From positions 682,001 to 746,000 of the forward strand of contig JAXGMV010000001.1 of assembly GCA_040768445.1 (NCBI GenBank): 64,000 bases of DNA. The letters are read 5' to 3'. Origin of the DNA: JAXGMV01 sp040768445 (lineage in GTDB: Bacteria; Chloroflexota; Anaerolineae; Anaerolineales; Anaerolineaceae). Below the pieces are notes generated by a model that was given only the letters and a program-made list of their open reading frames with translations, was not told where the DNA came from and made no database searches. The position numbers were made by a program, and so were the translations under genes. Of this stretch, positions 60,426-64,000 are shown piece after piece (within the stretch, counting starts at the first letter, position 1; each line of letters opens with the position of its first letter).

Positions 60426-60965
60426 TTACCAGCGATCGTAGTGAATAATTTCGTCCAGCGGCTTGCGACGGCGGGCGGGCGGCTGCTCGGCTGGGTAGCC
60501 GAGCGTGATGACAGCCACGACGAACTTGTCTTCCGGAATGCCCAGCACAGGACGGATCTGATCCTGCGTGAACCAGGCAATCCAGCAAGTGCCCAGCCCC
60601 ACCTCTTTAGCTGCCAGCACCAGGTGCTCGATGGCAATGGCGACGTCACGGATGGACTGTTTCAGCCCAAACTGCGGGCTGGTCTCGTCCACAACCAGGT
60701 CAGCCGGTTCTGGTATGCGTGGGCGCGCATCGGCGATGCAAACGATGTGTACCGGCGCACTTATCATCCACTGCTGATTGTGTGAGACACGCGTCACCTC
60801 CTGGCGCATGGCGTCCTCACGCACAACGATAAAGTGCCACGCCTGGGTGTTGGAGCCTGAAGGCGCCAGCCGGGCAGCTTCGAGTACTGCCAGCAGTTTC
60901 TCTTCCTCAATGGGTTGGTCAAGGTATTTGCGCACACTGCGGCGCTGTTCGATTGCTTTGAGCAT
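60426..60965 (-). CDS. nitroreductase family protein
   Basis: A 179-residue FMN-dependent enzyme. EQRRSVRKYLDQPIEEEKLLAVLEAARLAPSGSNTQAWHFIVV is the classical N-terminal FMN-binding segment, and LGTCWIAWFTQDQIRPVLGIPEDKFVVAVITLGYPAEQPPARRRKPLDEIIHY closes it. GGAGAAAC precedes the ATG. It reduces nitro compounds or quinone-like substrates with NAD(P)H; the natural substrate is unknown. It lies 12 bases after the NamZ gene. Confidence 0.9.
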   Translation of the reverse strand: MLKAIEQRRSVRKYLDQPIEEEKLLAVLEAARLAPSGSNTQAWHFIVVREDAMRQEVTRVSHNQQWMISAPVHIVCIADARPRIPEPADLVVDETSPQFGLKQSIRDVAIAIEHLVLAAKEVGLGTCWIAWFTQDQIRPVLGIPEDKFVVAVITLGYPAEQPPARRRKPLDEIIHYDRW

Positions 60966-60977
60966 GGTTGTTTCTCC

Positions 60978-62162
60978 TTAATACAGTAAGTATGGCTCCC
61001 GCAGGCTGCAGAAGGATGCTTCATTTGGGTGCCAGCCGGCGGCGATCTCCTGGGGTGGGATGCCGGCAAGCAGGGCGGCGCGCAGGGCGCTGGAGCCGGC
61101 CAGCAGGTCAAAGTGTGGGTGCGCGCCCTCCCAACTGTCAGGCAGGAATGTAACCTGCTCCGGCTTCTGGCGCAGGCAGGCAGAGAGCAGGCTGACCCCG
61201 GTCAGAACGGGTTGGAATGTCTCGCGGTGCAATACATGTACCTGTACACCGCCGCAAGCCCGGCCGGCAAACTTGCTGCTGACGGGTGTGAACGCTGCCG
61301 GGCGGAAGCGCACACCAGGTATGTTCAGGGAGTTCAGTTCAGCCGCCAGGGCGTAACCGTCCAGCCAGGGTGCGCCAACGAGCTCAAACGGCAGGGTTGT
61401 ACCGCGCCCCTCGCTGATACTGGTGCCCTCCAGCAGGCAGGTGCCGGGGTAGACCGCTGCAGTGGCGGTGGTTGGCATGCCGGGTGAGGTCGGCACCCAC
61501 GGCAGGCGGGTATCGTCAAAGAACATCCCGCGTTCCCAGCCGCGCATGGGGATGACAGCCAGGTCAGCGCCGATGCCGGCGTTGAACAGCTGTGCCAGTT
61601 CGCCGATCGTCAGGCCATGGCGTACGGGGATGTCACTGATACCGATGAAGGAGTGGTAACCGGGCTCGACACCCGGTCCTTCCACTGCCAGCCCGCCCAG
61701 CGGGTTGGGGCGGTCACAGGCGATCAATGGTATGCCGGCCGTACTGGCCGTTCTCAGCAGGTGGTGCAGGGTGGAGATAAAGGTATAGAAACGGCAGCCG
61801 ATATCCTGCATGTCGAACAGCAGGACGTCCACCAGGTCCAGGGCTTCGGGTGGCGGGTCAAAGCCGGCGCCGTACAGGCTGAAGACCGGCAGGTGGTAGT
61901 GCGGGTCAATCCCATCAGGCACTGCCTCGGCATCGGGCGCCGCACCGCTGAAGCCGTGTTCCGGTCCGAACAGGGTGGTGACGTGTATACCGCTCGCCAG
62001 CAGAGCGTCCAGAGTGTGGGTCAGGTCCGGCAGGACGGCGGCCGGGTGGCTGACCAGACCGACTCGGCGGCCCTGCAGCAGGTGTGGGTGCTCTTCAAGC
62101 AGAACGGATATGCCGGGCAGGACGGCCGGCGCAGGGCGGTGGAGGGAGTGAGGTAGGGCCAT
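60978..62162 (-). CDS. DUF1343/NamZ-type exo-beta-N-acetylmuramidase
   Basis: A 394-residue protein starting MALPHSLHRPAPAVL. The DUF1343 signatures are GRRVGLVSHPAAVLPD, LFGPEHGFSGAAPDAEAVPD, VDVLLFDMQDIGCRFYTFISTLHH and DRPNPLGGLAVEGPGVEPGYHSFIG. NamZ enzymes remove terminal MurNAc from peptidoglycan fragments for recycling. No signal peptide is obvious here, so the usual lipoprotein form may be missing or the start is further upstream. No Shine-Dalgarno sequence is clear. Confidence 0.8.
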   Translation of the reverse strand: MALPHSLHRPAPAVLPGISVLLEEHPHLLQGRRVGLVSHPAAVLPDLTHTLDALLASGIHVTTLFGPEHGFSGAAPDAEAVPDGIDPHYHLPVFSLYGAGFDPPPEALDLVDVLLFDMQDIGCRFYTFISTLHHLLRTASTAGIPLIACDRPNPLGGLAVEGPGVEPGYHSFIGISDIPVRHGLTIGELAQLFNAGIGADLAVIPMRGWERGMFFDDTRLPWVPTSPGMPTTATAAVYPGTCLLEGTSISEGRGTTLPFELVGAPWLDGYALAAELNSLNIPGVRFRPAAFTPVSSKFAGRACGGVQVHVLHRETFQPVLTGVSLLSACLRQKPEQVTFLPDSWEGAHPHFDLLAGSSALRAALLAGIPPQEIAAGWHPNEASFCSLREPYLLY

Positions 62163-62696
62163 GGTTATTTGTATTAATTGTAGGATAAATTTGGTTATTC
62201 GGATGTGCCGGGATGTCAAATGCCTTCGGTTGTGCATATTTGTACTTGTAGGCGGCGACTCTTACAGAGTGCTTCGCGACCCATTGGGTCGCTCTGCTGA
62301 GAAACATCCTGTATTTGCCACCAATTTCGGAAACAAAAACCGGCGAGATTGGTCCTTCACAGGATGGTAAATCCCGTACTGAGGTTTATCCTGCTGCCTC
62401 TCTCATTTTTTCAAAATGGAGGAGGTTCTGACGGCAGCTAGCTGGACTTACGGCACAGGTAGGGGCGTCCCACTGGGACGCCGCCTACAAACACCCTCAA
62501 CCAAACGCCATTTACAGCCAACAACCATGAGTTATCGAGCTTCGATCCCCTGACGGGGACTGTGTCCCTCGGCTTCGTTCCCTCAGCTTCGGCAGGCTCA
62601 GCCATCGGGACCTACACCTCACTGCGTTCGCTTCCAGCACGCTCAGCCACCGGGACGTGCCACAGCTCAGCTATCAATAGGCTCAAGCACCGATGC
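62163..62696. repeat. 534-bp gene-free region of dispersed repeats
   Basis: It contains a GCGACCCATTGGGTCGC palindrome (about 62276-62292), a partial inverted copy TTGTAGGCGGCG (62246-62257), the second 56-bp repeat (62459-62514) and blocks such as CTCAGCTTCGGCAGGCTCAGCC and CCCCTGACGGGGACTG that resemble the region at 53.2-53.7 kb. No gene is supported. Confidence 0.6.
62459..62514. repeat. 56-bp dispersed repeat, copy 2
   Basis: Matches 23552-23607, including GGCGTCCC-ACT-GGGACGCC and the end CCAAACGCCATTTA, with a few substitutions between. The upstream CATTTTTTCAAAAT block is also shared but displaced by an insertion here. Confidence 0.7.
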
Positions 62697-64000
62697 TTAC
62701 TCAAGCAACCCCGCGTAGCGTGCAATGATTTCAATCGATTTGAACAGCCCGCGCAGTGCCAGGCGGGTGGGAACCTCGAGCAGGTTGCCGTCTTCGTCCA
62801 GGTTGCCCAGCCCGTTTGAGACCATGATGTCACCGTCGAAGGCGATGGTGGGCAGAATGCCCATCTGCGCTACGCAGGACTGGATCAGGCTGGTGCCTGC
62901 ATACATGTCCTCAACCGAGAAGATCGGGATACCGAAGGGTTCGCCACGGCGCCAGGTGTCGGAGTAGTTGAGCGCCACCGCCAGGGCATTGTAAGAGGGA
63001 TAGATGTGCCAGCCGTCTTTCAGGCGTGCCGGCAGGGCATCGAACTCCTCCAGCACCAGCTCGTTCAGGCGCTCAAAGGCACTGACGGGCACCTCAGGCT
63101 CTGACTGCAGCAGGCGCAGGGCAGCCAGGGCGCCGGTCAGCGCTTCCTTGCCGGGGTCGAGCGCCACATAGGCGGCTTTTCCGTGCGAGAGCAGGGCGCC
63201 AGGACGGGTGCCGTGAATGCCAATAGCGCGGCGGATGTGCACCATCGGTTCCTCGCGCCCGATGATCAAGCCGCAGGTGGGCGAACCGGTGACCTTGTCC
63301 ATCGAGTAGATCATCACGTCACCGCCCAGCTTGCGGATGTCGGCGCCGATCACCGGTGCGCCCCAAGCATTGTCGATGATGTAGGGGATGTCGTAGTCAG
63401 CTGCCAGGGCGGCGATACCCTTCTGCAGAACGGGCGTGCCGTCAGCGTCCTTCTCGCCGTAGCCGTAACCGGGCATGTCATAGCCCAGCGAGGTGATGCC
63501 CACCAGCTCAAAGGCGTGCCGTTCGGCGGCCAGGCGCAGGCGCGCCAGCGTAGCGGCGGCATCGGTGTGCAGCAGGTCGGGGCAGGGGTAATACTTGATG
63601 CCGTGGGCGGTGTAGTCAGCGCCGGCCATCTTGACGAAGATGGTGTCCAGGTTGGCAGAGCGTTTACCCTGCAGTCCCAACTCACCGGCGGTCTCGCCCT
63701 GGTCGGCGATGATGTCCTTGTAATGCGGCGGGAAGGGCCGTCCGAAGGCGCCGTGATGGTGAAGGAAGCGCTCGTACAGGGCGATGGTGCGGCCACGGTA
63801 GCCTTCACCCAAGCCCATTTGCGGCGGCATGCACAACGTGTTGTAGCTCAGCATCAGGCCGGCTTCGCAGGTGTTGACCAGGGCGGCATCGTAGTCGTCA
63901 CCGTAAACCTGCTTCACCACCTCGCGGATGCCCTCGTCCAGTACGGCAGAGGAGATGACGGTGCGGGCAGCATTGTGCATGGCTTCTTCCACACCGCGCC
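62697..64000 (-). CDS. PLP-dependent enzyme, fold type I (5' end may lie outside)
   Basis: At least 431 residues, with a possible GTG start at 63992 and an ATG at 63980, but the frame remains open to the window edge. The cofactor Lys is probably in IYSMDKVTGSPTCGLIIGREE, after the Asp of IIDNAWGAPVIGAD. This resembles SelA-like and Cys/Met-metabolism PLP enzymes, but I cannot assign a reaction. A role in amino acid breakdown or a tRNA-linked step is possible. Confidence 0.65.
   Translation of the reverse strand, partial: RGVEEAMHNAARTVISSAVLDEGIREVVKQVYGDDYDAALVNTCEAGLMLSYNTLCMPPQMGLGEGYRGRTIALYERFLHHHGAFGRPFPPHYKDIIADQGETAGELGLQGKRSANLDTIFVKMAGADYTAHGIKYYPCPDLLHTDAAATLARLRLAAERHAFELVGITSLGYDMPGYGYGEKDADGTPVLQKGIAALAADYDIPYIIDNAWGAPVIGADIRKLGGDVMIYSMDKVTGSPTCGLIIGREEPMVHIRRAIGIHGTRPGALLSHGKAAYVALDPGKEALTGALAALRLLQSEPEVPVSAFERLNELVLEEFDALPARLKDGWHIYPSYNALAVALNYSDTWRRGEPFGIPIFSVEDMYAGTSLIQSCVAQMGILPTIAFDGDIMVSNGLGNLDEDGNLLEVPTRLALRGLFKSIEIIARYAGLLE

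Noticed and set aside
1..64000. CRISPR arrays, rRNA or tRNA genes
   Set aside because: No regularly spaced direct repeats, no TTCGA-type T-loop with an acceptor stem, and no rRNA-like stretches were seen on reading both strands; a tRNA scan would be decisive.
62697..64000. Calling the PLP enzyme SelA to support the selenoprotein idea
   Set aside because: The resemblance is to a broad fold-type I family only; SelA-specific residues could not be confirmed, and the gene context gives no support.

Overview
The window reads as a chromosomal segment of a strictly bacterial, probably anaerobic member of the Chloroflexota, most likely class Anaerolineae. This is an inference from gene content and protein style: TPR proteins with a WLWLA motif, several lipoprotein solute-binding proteins with Cys at residue 23 and Pro/Ala/Thr/Glu-rich linkers, a long acidic tail on ribosomal protein S2, and a hrcA-grpE-dnaK-dnaJ-prmA operon under a CIRCE element. 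No rRNA or 16S marker is present to prove it. Coding DNA is mostly GC-rich. AT-rich exceptions are the intergenic regions near 33.3-34.0, 37.8-38.3 and 44.4-45.0 kb and three probably acquired genes near 20.1, 53.8 and 58.5 kb.

Layout. 0-7.4 kb: end of an ABC-F ATPase, a small membrane protein, three tandem TPR paralogues, a beta-propeller lipoprotein, then rpsB-tsf-pyrH on the minus strand and a peroxiredoxin whose reading frame is interrupted by one TGA exactly at the catalytic cysteine position (candidate selenoprotein). 7.4-20.9 kb: mostly plus-strand genes for a lipid/polysaccharide flippase, a YcxB-like protein, an SGNH hydrolase, a PlsC acyltransferase, small membrane and NTF2-like proteins, a thioredoxin-CcdA fusion, an Asp/Glu racemase, acetyltransferases, a polyferredoxin-type membrane protein, a nitrilase-family amidase, DUF2254 and HAD proteins. 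21.1-23.7 kb: a CDF metal exporter, an IS110-family insertion sequence with a structured non-coding region that may be a bridge RNA, and a 232-bp element with long inverted ends. 23.7-28.9 kb: a TetR-controlled MacAB/LolCDE-like efflux operon with a clear palindromic operator.

29-38 kb: two dipeptide/oligopeptide ABC transporter operons (binding protein, DppB, DppC) without ATPase genes. Each is preceded, about 435 bp upstream of its binding-protein gene, by a shared 53-bp sequence ending in an ATATAT-type palindrome. A third, solitary binding protein lies at 45 kb, and similar AT palindromes occur upstream of it. 38.3-40.9 kb: an SDR plus epimerase pair and a zinc-ribbon membrane protein. 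40.9-44.4 kb: pstSCAB phosphate uptake. 46.8-53.2 kb: a small hypothetical gene and the CIRCE-regulated chaperone operon. 53.2-53.8 kb: a repeat-rich intergenic region. 54.6-58.3 kb: a flippase, a family-2 glycosyltransferase and a SAF-domain oxidoreductase. 58.4-64 kb: a frameshifted nuclease-like gene, two small membrane proteins, a nitroreductase, a NamZ/DUF1343 muramidase, a second repeat-rich spacer and a PLP enzyme that runs to the window edge.

The most interesting items are the peroxiredoxin with an in-frame UGA followed by a stem-loop, the IS110 non-coding structured region that carries a copy of sequence found at the other end of the element, the duplicated regulatory sequence in front of the peptide-transport operons, and a possible attenuated leader before the small membrane-protein gene at 11.57 kb. 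All structure calls were made by eye; none was folded or searched.
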